Below, piece after piece: positions 8,297 through 17,582 of a stretch of DNA of 64,000 bases. Numbering within the stretch: position 1 is the stretch's first letter; each line of letters begins with the position of its first letter. Source of the DNA: CAZSVP01 sp964637185. GTDB taxonomy: Bacteria; Patescibacteriota; Saccharimonadia; CAILAD01; BJGX01. The notes beneath the pieces are model-generated. The model was given only the letters and a program-made list of their open reading frames with translations. It did no database searches and was not told the DNA's origin. The position numbers were made by a program, and so were the translations under genes. The stretch lies in NCBI GenBank assembly GCA_964637185.1, contig CAZWVB010000001.1:124001-188000 (forward strand), read 5' to 3'.

Positions 8297-10768
8297 ATGC
8301 AAGACGAACAATTCCCAAGCCAATTTGATCGCTTTACGCAGAATGCCAAGAAGAGTCTGGAATATGCTGGGCAATTTGCTTTGAGCACCGGTAGTACCTA
8401 TGTGGGTACCGAGCATTTGCTGGTGGGTATACTCAAGACCAACACTAGTCTGGGTGCTCGACTATTGGCTGATGCCGGTGTCAGTCTCGACAAAATAGAT
8501 CTAAGCAATATGCAGTCGGCAACCCAGGCAGACGCCTCCATGGCACCGCAATTTATTGATCTTAGTGATGCCGCCAAGCGCACGCTGGCGCTGGCCTTGC
8601 GAGTAGCTCAGCAGTTTGGGCAGCCCTATGCTGGCACAGAGCATCTACTCTATGCCATACTGAGCCAGAAGAATTCTCGGGCCAATACTTTGCTGCGTGG
8701 CACCGATATTGACCCCAACAGCATCCGAGGCGATATCGAGCAGCATTTGCAATCACAGCAGTATCTTGCTCAATCACAACAGGGCGGAGGCAGTAAAAAA
8801 GCCAACTCCAAAACACCTGGGCTTGATCATTTTGGTATTGATCTTACACAGAAGGCGCGTGATGACAAGCTGGACCCGATGATCGGTCGAGAGTCTCAGC
8901 TCGAGCGAATGATATCGATACTGAACCGCCGCACCAAAAACAATCCTGTGCTGATAGGCGAGCCTGGTGTTGGTAAGACCGCCATAGTAGAAGGCTTGGC
9001 CAAGCGCATTGTCGATGAGCAAGTGCCGGAGATGTTGCTGGGCAAACGTATTGTGATGCTGGATATGGCTACACTGATAGCTGGTACCAAATTCCGAGGT
9101 GAATTTGAAGAGCGTCTCAAGAAGGTGATCGATGAGGCTGTTGCTACGCCAGAAGTTATTTTGTTTATCGATGAGCTGCATACTGTTGTAGGCGCTGGAT
9201 CGGCCGAGGGGGCGATTGATGCCGCCAACATACTCAAACCCGCGCTGGCTCGTGGCGAGGTGCAGACTATTGGTGCTACCACGACCGATGAATACCGCAA
9301 ACATATTGAGAAAGACAGCGCGCTGGAGCGCCGCTTTCAGCCAGTACAGGTGCCCGAAGCCACTGTCGAAGAGACTATCGAAGTCCTCAATGGCCTCAGG
9401 CCACGCTACGAAGAATTCCACCATGTCGTTATCACTGAGGAAGCTATCGAACAGGCTGCCAAACTATCCAAGCGCTACATCGCCGATCGCTTCTTGCCTG
9501 ACAAAGCTATCGATCTGATCGACGAGGCAGCCGCCCAGACCAGGATCAAGAATAGTACACTGACCAAGGCTAGCAAGAAGGTCAAAGACAAGCTTAGCGA
9601 TCTGATGAGCCAAATAGACGAAGCTGTCTACAACCAAGACTTTGAGTATGCTGCCCGGCTCAAATCCGAGGCTAGCATGTTGGAGGGCAAACTCAACAAG
9701 AGCGATGACGACACCGAGAAACGCCCCAAAGTATCAGCCGAAGACGTGGCCGCAGTGATTTCTCTCACTACTGGCATACCTATTACCAAGTTAGTCAACT
9801 TCGAGACCGAAGCATTGCGCAATCTTGCTAAGACGCTCAAAAGCAGAGTGATCGGCCAGGATGAGGCAGTCGATGCGGTGGCCAAAGCCATCCAGCGCAG
9901 TCGTACTGGTGTGTCCGACGAGTCACGTCCAATCGGTAGTTTTATATTTTTGGGCCCAACTGGCGTGGGTAAGACCGAGCTAGCTCGTGTGCTCAGCGAG
10001 GAGTTGTTCAACGACAAAGACGCTATGATCAAGGTAGACATGAGCGAATTCATGGAAAAACACAACGTAGCTCGATTGGTCGGCGCGCCAGCCGGCTATG
10101 TCGGCTACGATGATGGCGGACAGCTGACTGAACGCGTACGCCGTAAGCCATACAGTCTGATTCTTTTTGACGAGATTGAGAAGGCCCACCCAGATGTGTT
10201 CAATATGCTCCTGCAGATACTCGAAGACGGCGTACTTACTGATGCCAAAGGTCGCAAGGTTGACTTCCGCAACACTATCATTATCATGACTAGCAATGTC
10301 GGAGCCAAGGCATTGTTTGAAGAGGCTCAGATCGGATTTAGCACCGATACTCCAAGCGAAGAGAACAAATTCAACAAGATCCACAAGAATATGGAGCGCA
10401 AACTCAAGGACGAGCTCAAGAAAATGTTCCGCCCAGAATTTCTCAACCGCATCGATCACGTCGTGGTCTTCCGTCCGCTGACGCAGATAGATCTACGCAG
10501 TATTGTCAATCTGCAACTGCGCGACCTTAGCCGCCGACTGGCTGCCAAAGAGATCACGCTACGTTTCTCAGATACACTCAAGAAGCTACTATTGAAAGAA
10601 GGTTATGACCCGCAAAACGGTGCTCGACCGATGCGCCGTGCCATCCAAAACTTAGTGGAGGACAAGCTGGCTCATGAGATGCTTGAGGGCTTTGTGAAAC
10701 CGGGTGATAGCGTGACTGTTTCGGCCAAGGGTAGCGAGGTAGAATTCAAAGTCGCCGCCGGGGTATAG
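8297..10768 (+). CDS. clpC: ATP-dependent Clp protease ATPase subunit ClpC
   Basis: AAA+ unfoldase that feeds proteins to ClpP (encoded at 24554). 823 aa from ATG 8297, chosen because AGGAGG (8285-8290) abuts the earlier ATG 8291 but is 6 nt from 8297. Two Clp-N repeats (~5-150), AAA1 with Walker A GEPGVGKT at 221-228, a UVR motif near ~440-475 (typical of ClpC, not ClpB), AAA2 with GPTGVGKT at 553-560, and a C-terminal D2-small domain. Lies 53 bases after nusA, so the CIRCE operator upstream of nusA probably gives it heat-shock control. Confidence 0.95.
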   Translation: MQDEQFPSQFDRFTQNAKKSLEYAGQFALSTGSTYVGTEHLLVGILKTNTSLGARLLADAGVSLDKIDLSNMQSATQADASMAPQFIDLSDAAKRTLALALRVAQQFGQPYAGTEHLLYAILSQKNSRANTLLRGTDIDPNSIRGDIEQHLQSQQYLAQSQQGGGSKKANSKTPGLDHFGIDLTQKARDDKLDPMIGRESQLERMISILNRRTKNNPVLIGEPGVGKTAIVEGLAKRIVDEQVPEMLLGKRIVMLDMATLIAGTKFRGEFEERLKKVIDEAVATPEVILFIDELHTVVGAGSAEGAIDAANILKPALARGEVQTIGATTTDEYRKHIEKDSALERRFQPVQVPEATVEETIEVLNGLRPRYEEFHHVVITEEAIEQAAKLSKRYIADRFLPDKAIDLIDEAAAQTRIKNSTLTKASKKVKDKLSDLMSQIDEAVYNQDFEYAARLKSEASMLEGKLNKSDDDTEKRPKVSAEDVAAVISLTTGIPITKLVNFETEALRNLAKTLKSRVIGQDEAVDAVAKAIQRSRTGVSDESRPIGSFIFLGPTGVGKTELARVLSEELFNDKDAMIKVDMSEFMEKHNVARLVGAPAGYVGYDDGGQLTERVRRKPYSLILFDEIEKAHPDVFNMLLQILEDGVLTDAKGRKVDFRNTIIIMTSNVGAKALFEEAQIGFSTDTPSEENKFNKIHKNMERKLKDELKKMFRPEFLNRIDHVVVFRPLTQIDLRSIVNLQLRDLSRRLAAKEITLRFSDTLKKLLLKEGYDPQNGARPMRRAIQNLVEDKLAHEMLEGFVKPGDSVTVSAKGSEVEFKVAAGV

Positions 10769-10770
10769 CT

Positions 10771-11271
10771 ATGTCTAAACCTATGCTCATTCCTATCGTT
10801 GATGAGGATGATAGAGTTGTTGAAAATAAACTTCGTAGTCAGATAAATGGCAAGAGTGATATCTATCGTGTTAGTGCCTTATGGATTACAAATAGTAACG
10901 GCGAAGTTTTACTAGCCCAGCGCAAATTAACCAAAGAGAATGATCCTGGTTTATGGGGCCCAGCAGTTGTTGGAACATTAGAAAAGGGCGAAACCTACGA
11001 ATCTAATATTTACAAAGAGGCTAAAGAAGAGATAGGACTAACCAATAAGAAGTTTAATATTGGGCCAAAGATACGAGTTACTGAGCCTCGTAATTACTTT
11101 GTTCAATGGTATACCTTGGCACTTGATAGATCAGCTAAAGATTTTACAATTCAAGTAGATGAGGTTGAGCAAGTAAAGTGGATTAAGCTAGGCATACTCA
11201 AGAATGATGTGGCAACTTACCCTGAAAAGTATGTTCCGTCTATGTCAAGAACACTAGTGACATTATGTTAA
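10771..11271 (+). CDS. Nudix hydrolase, IPP-isomerase-like subgroup
   Basis: 166 aa. The Nudix box runs from Gly 68 to Leu 90 (GTLEKGETYESNIYKEAKEE), with Lys in place of the usual Arg of REUxEE. The surrounding fold (LLAQRKLTKENDPGLWGPAVVGTL) resembles the YfcD/IPP-isomerase-like Nudix group, so the substrate could be a nucleotide or an isoprenoid diphosphate; it cannot be decided here. The gene is visibly more AT-rich than clpC and uses different codons, suggesting separate acquisition. It starts 2 bases after the clpC stop and overlaps the next gene by 7 bases, so it sits inside the operon. Confidence 0.85.
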   Translation: MSKPMLIPIVDEDDRVVENKLRSQINGKSDIYRVSALWITNSNGEVLLAQRKLTKENDPGLWGPAVVGTLEKGETYESNIYKEAKEEIGLTNKKFNIGPKIRVTEPRNYFVQWYTLALDRSAKDFTIQVDEVEQVKWIKLGILKNDVATYPEKYVPSMSRTLVTLC

Positions 11272-11774
11272 CAGTACTATTCAAAGCCGATCAAGACTAT
11301 CCCGAGATCCAAGCCTCGGCCGAGCACTATCGAAAACTCTGGGAGGAGCTTGGTGCGACAGTAGAGCGGGTGGCTCGGCAAGTCACTGGTCTGGAATTCC
11401 AGACCAAGCAGATCGAAGCGGTTGTATACGATGGAGTGAGCCAATCGCATCCGTTGAAATTACAAGCTACCACCAACCATCAGCGCAGTCGTGGAGATTT
11501 AGTGCACGAGCTCATGCACATACTACTGACTGACAACAACATCCATTCGGATGTGATTGACGATCCCAACCATACCCGCCGAGCACACAAGCTGCTTGAT
11601 CTAATTCTGTTTGATATCTATGTAGGTGTATTTGGACGCGAGTTTGCGCGTGATCAAGTGGCGCTGGAGCGTAGCCAAAGCCCAGATTATGAGCAAGCTT
11701 GGGATTGGGCACTAGCCATGGGCCCAGCCGAGCGCAAGGCCAAGTTTGAGAAGCTGACAAAAAACAAGTTATAA
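11265..11774 (+). CDS. Putative zinc metallopeptidase with HELMH motif
   Basis: 169 aa, family not recognised. Residues 81-85 read HELMH, the HExxH zinc-binding signature, at the end of a predicted helix after a basic stretch (NHQRSRGDLV). A possible third ligand could be among His/Asp residues in 95-110 (DDPNHTRRAH). No signal peptide is seen, so it is probably cytoplasmic. It overlaps the 3' end of the Nudix gene and is followed by a good terminator. GC and codon use return to the core style. Peptidase activity is an inference from the motif alone. Confidence 0.55.
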   Translation: MLTVLFKADQDYPEIQASAEHYRKLWEELGATVERVARQVTGLEFQTKQIEAVVYDGVSQSHPLKLQATTNHQRSRGDLVHELMHILLTDNNIHSDVIDDPNHTRRAHKLLDLILFDIYVGVFGREFARDQVALERSQSPDYEQAWDWALAMGPAERKAKFEKLTKNKL

Positions 11775-11804
11775 AAGCGAAAGCCCCTCACGGGGCTCGC
11801 TTTT
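11773..11804 (+). terminator. Intrinsic terminator ending the nusA-clpC unit
   Basis: AAAAGCGA-AAGCCCC, TCAC loop, GGGGCT-CGCTTTT. The symmetric A and T runs would also serve the convergent - strand gene ending at 11838. Confidence 0.85.
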
Positions 11805-11837
11805 GGTTATTACGAGTCCCGCAAAGGGCAGTTGAGC

Positions 11838-12242
11838 TCAGGCCTGGTTGATCACGGCGAAGGCGCGTTCGACGGCGGCTTCCATGGACATGTCGCCATC
11901 GAAGCCTGGATCGCTGTTGTCACGCGCCCAACCAGCGATGACCAGCTTGGACCAGACTGCGAAGCCGCAGCCCGGGAAGAGCTGTTGGAGTGCATCCTTG
12001 ACCATGACTGCTCGCTGGTCGAGGTTGGCGCGACGATCCTCGTAGTCGTAGGCCTCGATCTCGACGAACGCTGATGTTGAGATCTCGTCACCCGCACCAA
12101 GCGGGCGGGCGAAGAACTCGATGCTGCCCGGAGTCAGTGGACCCTGCTCGCTGTTGAAGGCGGCAGGCACCACCTCGTAGCAGGCGTTGTAGAGGTCCAC
12201 ACCACGCAGCCTTGGTACGTGGTAAATACGCACGAGCGGCAT
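11838..12242 (-). CDS. Hypothetical protein, GC-rich orphan cassette
   Basis: 134 aa from ATG 12242, with GGAAGGAG 6 nt upstream; longer in-frame starts lie in or before the promoter. Predicted soluble, acidic alpha/beta protein (FVEIEAYDYEDRR near residue 60). No known motif recognised. Opposite strand to radA and with higher GC than neighbours. Its promoter and the radA promoter lie back to back in a ~130-base divergent region, so expression of the two could be linked. Function unknown. Confidence 0.6.
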   Translation of the reverse strand: MPLVRIYHVPRLRGVDLYNACYEVVPAAFNSEQGPLTPGSIEFFARPLGAGDEISTSAFVEIEAYDYEDRRANLDQRAVMVKDALQQLFPGCGFAVWSKLVIAGWARDNSDPGFDGDMSMEAAVERAFAVINQA

Positions 12243-12293
12243 ATGCCACTCCTTCCAATCGGTCATCTGGCCGTTTCCAGATGAAGTGGCGGT

Positions 12294-12322
12294 ATAATAA
12301 CATAATTTCGCCAAATAGACAA
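12294..12322 (-). promoter_or_regulatory. Promoter of the 11838-12242 gene
   Basis: On the - strand: TTGTCT (12317-12322), 17-nt spacer, TATTAT (12294-12299). Leaves a leader of about 45 nt with a Shine-Dalgarno site. Confidence 0.65.
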
Positions 12323-12338
12323 CTCTTATGTACGTACC

Positions 12339-12368
12339 TTGTTCGTATATACAGATGTAGTGTATAAT
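12339..12368 (+). promoter_or_regulatory. Promoter of radA, nearly leaderless
   Basis: TTGTTC (12339-12344), 18-nt spacer, TATAAT (12363-12368). The radA ATG begins 8 nt after the -10 box, so the transcript should start at or within 1-2 nt of it. Confidence 0.75.
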
Positions 12369-12376
12369 CAATAATC

Positions 12377-13702
12377 ATGGCCAAATCATCCGTCCAATAT
12401 GTCTGTAATAGTTGTGGTGAGAGTTTTGCCAAATGGAGCGGCAAATGCTCGGCTTGCGGGGCCTGGAGTAGTCTTGAAGAGTCTGCACCGGTAAGCCGGC
12501 TGCAAAAGCAGGCCAGCGCGCCACTAAAGCCAGAGAAGTTGGCTGGCAATACGAAGAGCCGGCTCACACGTATCGGCTCGGGCTTGGTAGCGGTCGATGA
12601 AGTGTTTGGTGGCGGCATAGTACCAGGCAGTCTAGTGCTGATGGCCGGTGATCCAGGTATTGGTAAATCTACATTGTTGCTCCAGCTCGCTCACAATGTA
12701 GCGGCCAAGCAAACAGTGCTGTACATGAGTGGTGAAGAATCGGCTGAGCAGGTAGGGTTGCGCGCCGAGCGCTTGCTCAAAGCCTCAGCCGGCTTTGATT
12801 TCGTCAGCTCTACCGATGCCGATGCGCTTATTGCTACTATCGCCACAGCTCAATACGATCTCGTTGTGGTGGATAGCATTCAGACTATGAGCAGCGCTAG
12901 TCTAGACAATGCGCCAGGCAGTGTGGCTCAGCTCACCACCATCACCCACCAACTCATGGAGGTGGCCAAGCGCTCGAGTACAGCCGTCATCATAGTAGGG
13001 CATGTGACCAAAGAGGGTGTGGTGGCTGGACCTCGGGTGATGGAGCATCTAGTCGATACTGTCATGTATCTCGAGGGTGAGCGTAGTGGTGCTTTCAAAA
13101 TACTGCGTGCTATCAAAAACCGCTTTGGCTCAATCAACGAAACAGCCATCCTGGAAATGACCGACGCCGGGTTGCAGGCTGTGGCCAATCCGTCTCAAGC
13201 ACTGCTAGAGAATTTCGAACAAGCGCCGGGCAATATGGTGCTGGCTACGCTAGAAGGTAGCCGCCCAGTGTTGGTAGAAGTACAGGCTCTTGTGAGCCCG
13301 ACTGTATTTGGCTATCCCAAACGCTCGGCCACGGGTATAGATCTCAATCGGCTCAATGTGTTGGTAGCGGTCGCGCAGAAGCGAGCTGGGCTCAACTTGA
13401 GCGGCAGTGATATCTATGTTAATATTGTCGGTGGTTTGCGGGTCAACGAGCCCGCCGCTGATCTAGCAATTATTAGTGCTATTGTCTCTTCGCACAAGAA
13501 TGTCGCCTTTCCGCCACAAACAGTAGTATTTGGTGAAGTTGGTCTGGCTGGCGAAGTGCGGCCGGTAGGCTCGAGTGAGCGACGCCTGGCCGAGGCAAAA
13601 AAACTTGGTTTTAACAGCACCATCGTGGCTGCCAAGACCAAACAAATAGCCAAGCATAAGATCGGCAACATCCGACAACTGTTGGATATCATCAAAAAAT
13701 AA
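12377..13702 (+). CDS. radA: DNA repair protein RadA
   Basis: RecA-like ATPase that promotes branch migration in recombinational repair. 441 aa, full length. N-terminal C4 zinc finger (Cys 10, 13, 24, 27), RecA core with Walker A GDPGIGKS at 91-98, the RadA-specific KNRFG motif at 247-251, and a C-terminal Lon-protease-like domain (from ~270). Leaderless promoter; followed by a PIN/TRAM gene 15 bases later, which is a common radA neighbour. Confidence 0.96.
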   Translation: MAKSSVQYVCNSCGESFAKWSGKCSACGAWSSLEESAPVSRLQKQASAPLKPEKLAGNTKSRLTRIGSGLVAVDEVFGGGIVPGSLVLMAGDPGIGKSTLLLQLAHNVAAKQTVLYMSGEESAEQVGLRAERLLKASAGFDFVSSTDADALIATIATAQYDLVVVDSIQTMSSASLDNAPGSVAQLTTITHQLMEVAKRSSTAVIIVGHVTKEGVVAGPRVMEHLVDTVMYLEGERSGAFKILRAIKNRFGSINETAILEMTDAGLQAVANPSQALLENFEQAPGNMVLATLEGSRPVLVEVQALVSPTVFGYPKRSATGIDLNRLNVLVAVAQKRAGLNLSGSDIYVNIVGGLRVNEPAADLAIISAIVSSHKNVAFPPQTVVFGEVGLAGEVRPVGSSERRLAEAKKLGFNSTIVAAKTKQIAKHKIGNIRQLLDIIKK

Positions 13703-13717
13703 ATTCAAGGAGAATAA

Positions 13718-14524
13718 ATGATATCATTGTTTTTTGTAGTGTTGGCAGCGTCTTTGCTATCCTCACTACTTTTGTATGTACTAATTAAGAACCAACTGCA
13801 AACCAAGCCATCCAGCGCTGTCAGTCAAAACGCACCTGGCAAAGACAACAGCAGCATATTGGTTGATACGAGCGCTATCATCGACGGGCGCATAGCCGAT
13901 GTGGCAGTGGCAGGCTTTATGCCGGGCCGATTGTTGGTGCCACGCTTTGTATTGCAAGAGCTTCAAAACATCGCTGACAGCGAAGATCCACAGCGCCGTA
14001 TGCGTGGCCGTCGCGGCCTAGAGGTACTCAATCAGTTGCGCCAAACTACCGATGTCGAGATAGAAGTAGTCGAAGAAAACCCTGAAGATATCAAAGAGGT
14101 CGATCACAAGCTAGTCTATCTTGCCAAGCAGTATAATACTGATATCCTGACAACTGATTACAATCTCAATCGTGTAGCCAGTGTCGAATCGGTCCGCGTA
14201 CTCAACGTCAATGAGCTTAGCAACGCACTACGCGCTGTCGTGTTGCCAGGCGAGGTGCTCGAGATCAAAGTCGTCCAGCAAGGCAAAGAGCGTGGCCAGG
14301 GTGTGGGCTATCTCGAGGACGGCACTATGATTGTAGTCGAGGACGGCGAGAAGCTGATGGGCAAAGACGTCAAAGTTGAGGTCAGCAAGATATTTCAAAG
14401 TGTCGCTGGCAAGATGATATTTGCTAGCCAACAGGGCAATGGCGGCAGCACCAGACAGACTGCCAGCAAGCGGCCCAACTCGCAACATCGTGGCAACCAC
14501 AATCGCAACCGTAATCAAAAATAA
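13718..14524 (+). CDS. Membrane-anchored PIN/TRAM domain protein (YacL-like)
   Basis: 268 aa. One N-terminal membrane helix (residues ~2-22), a PIN nuclease domain starting at LVDTSAIIDGR (metal ligand Asp 50) with later acidic residues in DILTTDYNLNRVA, and a C-terminal TRAM domain (~185-240, PGEVLEIKVVQQGKERGQGVGYL). The family (YacL/PilT-like) is assumed to be an RNase tethered to the membrane. A Gln/Asn/Arg-rich disordered tail ends it. AAGGAG precedes the ATG by 6-7 nt. Its stop is only 15 bases from the stop of the convergent PBP gene. Confidence 0.88.
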   Translation: MISLFFVVLAASLLSSLLLYVLIKNQLQTKPSSAVSQNAPGKDNSSILVDTSAIIDGRIADVAVAGFMPGRLLVPRFVLQELQNIADSEDPQRRMRGRRGLEVLNQLRQTTDVEIEVVEENPEDIKEVDHKLVYLAKQYNTDILTTDYNLNRVASVESVRVLNVNELSNALRAVVLPGEVLEIKVVQQGKERGQGVGYLEDGTMIVVEDGEKLMGKDVKVEVSKIFQSVAGKMIFASQQGNGGSTRQTASKRPNSQHRGNHNRNRNQK

Positions 14525-14539
14525 TTGAGAAGATTGCTG

Positions 14540-17482
14540 CTAGGGACGGATAGTTTGCCCGCCAGCAACCACCCATACATTGGATCCGCCGCCAGTGACA
14601 TTGTTCCAATTGGATCCGCCGCCACCCCAGTTGCTCCAACTGTAGGGTGCTGAGTTGTCTAGGCTACTTCCGCCGGGATAAAACAAAGTTGCCGCACCGC
14701 CGGCAAAGCCAGATAGGGTACAAGACTGCGGGAATGAGCAGCTGAGTGTTAGTGAACCTGAGGCGTTGACAGTTACGGTATTGCTTGTGGCACCATATAG
14801 CGCAGAGTCTTCTACCGATGCGCTGTAGTTGTGTACTCCCGAAGGAGGTGTGTCAGTGATAGTCGCGGTGGTAGCACCACCGGTGCCTTGACTCGATATG
14901 GCATTGCCATCGCGGTAGAAGGTGACTTTGCTGGTCGGATAACGACCGGCCGTAATGCCAGCGGTGAGTGTAAAAGTACTTCCACTGTTAGGGCTGACAG
15001 TTAGGTTGATAATAGGCTTGGCGTCGCCACAATCATGGACGTTGTCTTTGTCAGACGGTATTGCTCCACCAGAATCATAACCAATACTGCGAGCCAGGGC
15101 TTGTACAGGTGGGTTCCAACGGTTGAACGATGGATCACTAGGCGGTACTTCGGCTGTTATTTGCGCACCGGTTATTTCTTTGCGGGCCGAGGCTGGAGTA
15201 CAGTCGGTAGCTAGTTTGCCGCTGACAGTGTCAATGGTGGCTTTTTGGGTACTGCCCGGAGTAGGCGCGTTGTACCAGCTAGGGAATATGTCGGTACGAG
15301 TTCGTTTGGTACCATCGGCCGGCAACTTGCCGGTATTGGCATCGAGTGTGACGTCTTTGAGCCCATTGGGTCTCTCAAACTGTTCATTTGGGTCATTGGC
15401 GGTGACGGCTCTCATATACTGATTCCAAATAGGTGCAGATACGATCGATGCGGCCTGAGTCATGGGCTTGTTGTTGTTATTACCTGCCCATACGCCTGTC
15501 ACCACTCGCTTGGTATAACCCATGGTCCAAGCATCCTTGTAGTCTTCAGTGGTACCGGTCTTGGCAGCTACCGTCTTGTTGGGCAAGGTGAGTGGATTGT
15601 TGCACTGGAATACGCCCAAGCTACAACGCGCAGTGTTATCCGATAGTATGCTATTGATCTCGTAAGCAATCTGAGGGTCAAGCGCCTGTTTGGGTTTGTT
15701 GGCATCTTGTTTGGTAGTATCATCCACAACTTTGCCAGTGGGGTCGGTGATCTTAGTCCAGTAGACTTGGTTGCGATGCTGACCCCCACTCGGGAAAGTC
15801 TCAAAAGCATTGACCATGTCGATTAGTCGTACCTCGCCAGACCCCAAAGCCAGACTTAGACCATAATCATCGGTACTGCGATTGAAAGTAGTGATGCCCA
15901 TATCTTTGGCTGTGCCTATCATACTGTCAATACCACCAAGATAAAGGGCCTTGACTGCCGGGATGTTGAGTGAGCTAGACAGCGCTTGGCGAATAGAAAC
16001 CACTCCATAGGTACGTTTGGTATAGTTTTGGGGAGTGTATCCGCCACCAAAATCGGTAGTGACATCATAAAGCGTGGTGCCGGCACCATAATTTTTCTTG
16101 AATAGGTTGGAGTAAACAATAGGCTTGATACTCGATCCTGGTTGGCGTTGCGCCGTGGCTACATTGTAGCTACCAAAGTCAGGGTCATTGTAGTCATAGC
16201 TACCAACCATACTGAGTACTTGCCCATTCGTCGGATCAGCCGACACCAGTGCTGCGTTGCTACCACCGTAGCTGCGTACAGAGCCCATGTTGTCCTGGAT
16301 GGCCTTGACGGCAGTATTGTACTTATCAATATCAAGTGTGGTGATTACTTTGAGGCCACCTTCGTTGACGCGCTTGACTCCGTACTTGTCTTCTAATAGT
16401 TCACGTACATACTGTACAAAGTGAGGAGCGGTGACATTGGCATAGGGGTTGTAACGCTGCACTTGAGCCAAAACATCTTCTTTTTTGGCAGCTTCGGCTT
16501 GGTCACGTGTGATGTAGCCCTGTTCGGCCATGAGATCTAGAACATGATCTTTCTTGGTTACCAGAGCATCTTTGTGCAACCCATATGGCGAATAATAGCT
16601 AGGTGCTTGGGGTAGACTGGCTAGTAGTGCGCATTGACTGAGTGTGAGATCTTTTGCGTCTTTGCCAAAAAACTGTTTGGCTCCAGCTTGCACGCCATAG
16701 GCAGTAGAGCCATATGGAATTTCATTGAGATATAGTCGCAAAATATCATCCTTTTTGTACAACTGCTCGATCTCAATTGCCAAAATCAATTCTTTGATCT
16801 TACGAGAATAGCTACGCTCATCTGTCAATAGTGCATTCTTAACATACTGCTGGGTGATTGTACTACCGCCACCGCGAGTGGGATCTTTGAAAATGATTCC
16901 TGAGAAGGCGCGCACTATGCCCTTGGGGCTAAAGGCACCTTGTTTGTAGAAGTCTTTGTCTTCAAGTGACACTGTGGCATCTTTGATGCATTGCGGCATC
17001 TGATTGAATTCGATCACGCTACGGTTCTTGTCGCCATATATCTCGACTAGCAGATGCTCACCGGTACGGTCATAGAGTTTGGTGGTCTGGGCACTCACTC
17101 TGGCATTGATTTTATTGGGACTTGGTAAATCCTTGGCAAACCATGCAAAAATACCAGCTACCAGTAGTAATGCACATAGCGCAGCGATGCCGTAAATTTT
17201 CAAAGCTTTGCGACTGGTGGCCACTGCCCAAATGTGCTTTGGATTGAGCTTGGCCATACCTTTGGCCTTTGGAACAGCAGTTTTTATCTTGCGACCTGGT
17301 ACTCGAACGTTGCGTTTTGTCATATCTGTTGGAAGGGGATTAGTCTGATCTGGAGAACTAGCCTCAATTGGTTTGGTGGTGTCATCGTGAGTTATGGTCG
17401 TATTGGTACCACCCGAACTAACCGTGGTCTTTTTGACCTTGCGGGTGAGCTGCTTGGCTTTTTTCTTGGGGGATTTGGCCAT
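14540..17482 (-). CDS. Bifunctional penicillin-binding protein (class A, PBP1a-like)
   Basis: Synthesises and cross-links peptidoglycan outside the membrane. 980 aa. Basic cytoplasmic tail (1-~94), membrane anchor (~95-115), GT51 glycosyltransferase with catalytic Glu 174 in LEDKDFY and GGSTITQQYVKN, then the transpeptidase with SxxK at Ser 450-Lys 453, SxN in SSSLN, and KTG at 641-643. The C-terminus adds an Ig-like domain and a Gly/Ser/Asn/Trp-rich end in which GGGSNW occurs twice. Some 250 residues longer than minimal PBP1a because of these additions. Sole - strand core gene in this part of the window. Confidence 0.94.
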   Translation of the reverse strand: MAKSPKKKAKQLTRKVKKTTVSSGGTNTTITHDDTTKPIEASSPDQTNPLPTDMTKRNVRVPGRKIKTAVPKAKGMAKLNPKHIWAVATSRKALKIYGIAALCALLLVAGIFAWFAKDLPSPNKINARVSAQTTKLYDRTGEHLLVEIYGDKNRSVIEFNQMPQCIKDATVSLEDKDFYKQGAFSPKGIVRAFSGIIFKDPTRGGGSTITQQYVKNALLTDERSYSRKIKELILAIEIEQLYKKDDILRLYLNEIPYGSTAYGVQAGAKQFFGKDAKDLTLSQCALLASLPQAPSYYSPYGLHKDALVTKKDHVLDLMAEQGYITRDQAEAAKKEDVLAQVQRYNPYANVTAPHFVQYVRELLEDKYGVKRVNEGGLKVITTLDIDKYNTAVKAIQDNMGSVRSYGGSNAALVSADPTNGQVLSMVGSYDYNDPDFGSYNVATAQRQPGSSIKPIVYSNLFKKNYGAGTTLYDVTTDFGGGYTPQNYTKRTYGVVSIRQALSSSLNIPAVKALYLGGIDSMIGTAKDMGITTFNRSTDDYGLSLALGSGEVRLIDMVNAFETFPSGGQHRNQVYWTKITDPTGKVVDDTTKQDANKPKQALDPQIAYEINSILSDNTARCSLGVFQCNNPLTLPNKTVAAKTGTTEDYKDAWTMGYTKRVVTGVWAGNNNNKPMTQAASIVSAPIWNQYMRAVTANDPNEQFERPNGLKDVTLDANTGKLPADGTKRTRTDIFPSWYNAPTPGSTQKATIDTVSGKLATDCTPASARKEITGAQITAEVPPSDPSFNRWNPPVQALARSIGYDSGGAIPSDKDNVHDCGDAKPIINLTVSPNSGSTFTLTAGITAGRYPTSKVTFYRDGNAISSQGTGGATTATITDTPPSGVHNYSASVEDSALYGATSNTVTVNASGSLTLSCSFPQSCTLSGFAGGAATLFYPGGSSLDNSAPYSWSNWGGGGSNWNNVTGGGSNVWVVAGGQTIRP

Positions 17483-17569
17483 TTTTATATAGTTCTCTTT
17501 ACCTAAAATTATACCACGACATAGTTATTAATGGCCGTGGTAATCATGGTTATATAACGCCGATTTTGC

Positions 17570-17575
17570 TATACT
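17570..17575 (+). promoter_or_regulatory. -10 box of tyrS, leaderless arrangement
   Basis: TATACT followed by 7 nt and the ATG at 17583; no ribosome binding site. A TATAAT reading the other way (complement of 17509-17514) probably serves the divergent PBP gene. Confidence 0.55.
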
Positions 17576-17582
17576 GTGACAG

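Noticed and set aside
14424..14639. - strand ORF at the PBP/PIN junction
   Set aside because: Different frame from the PBP gene, overlapping both real genes; a shadow of the Gly/Ser-rich coding repeat.
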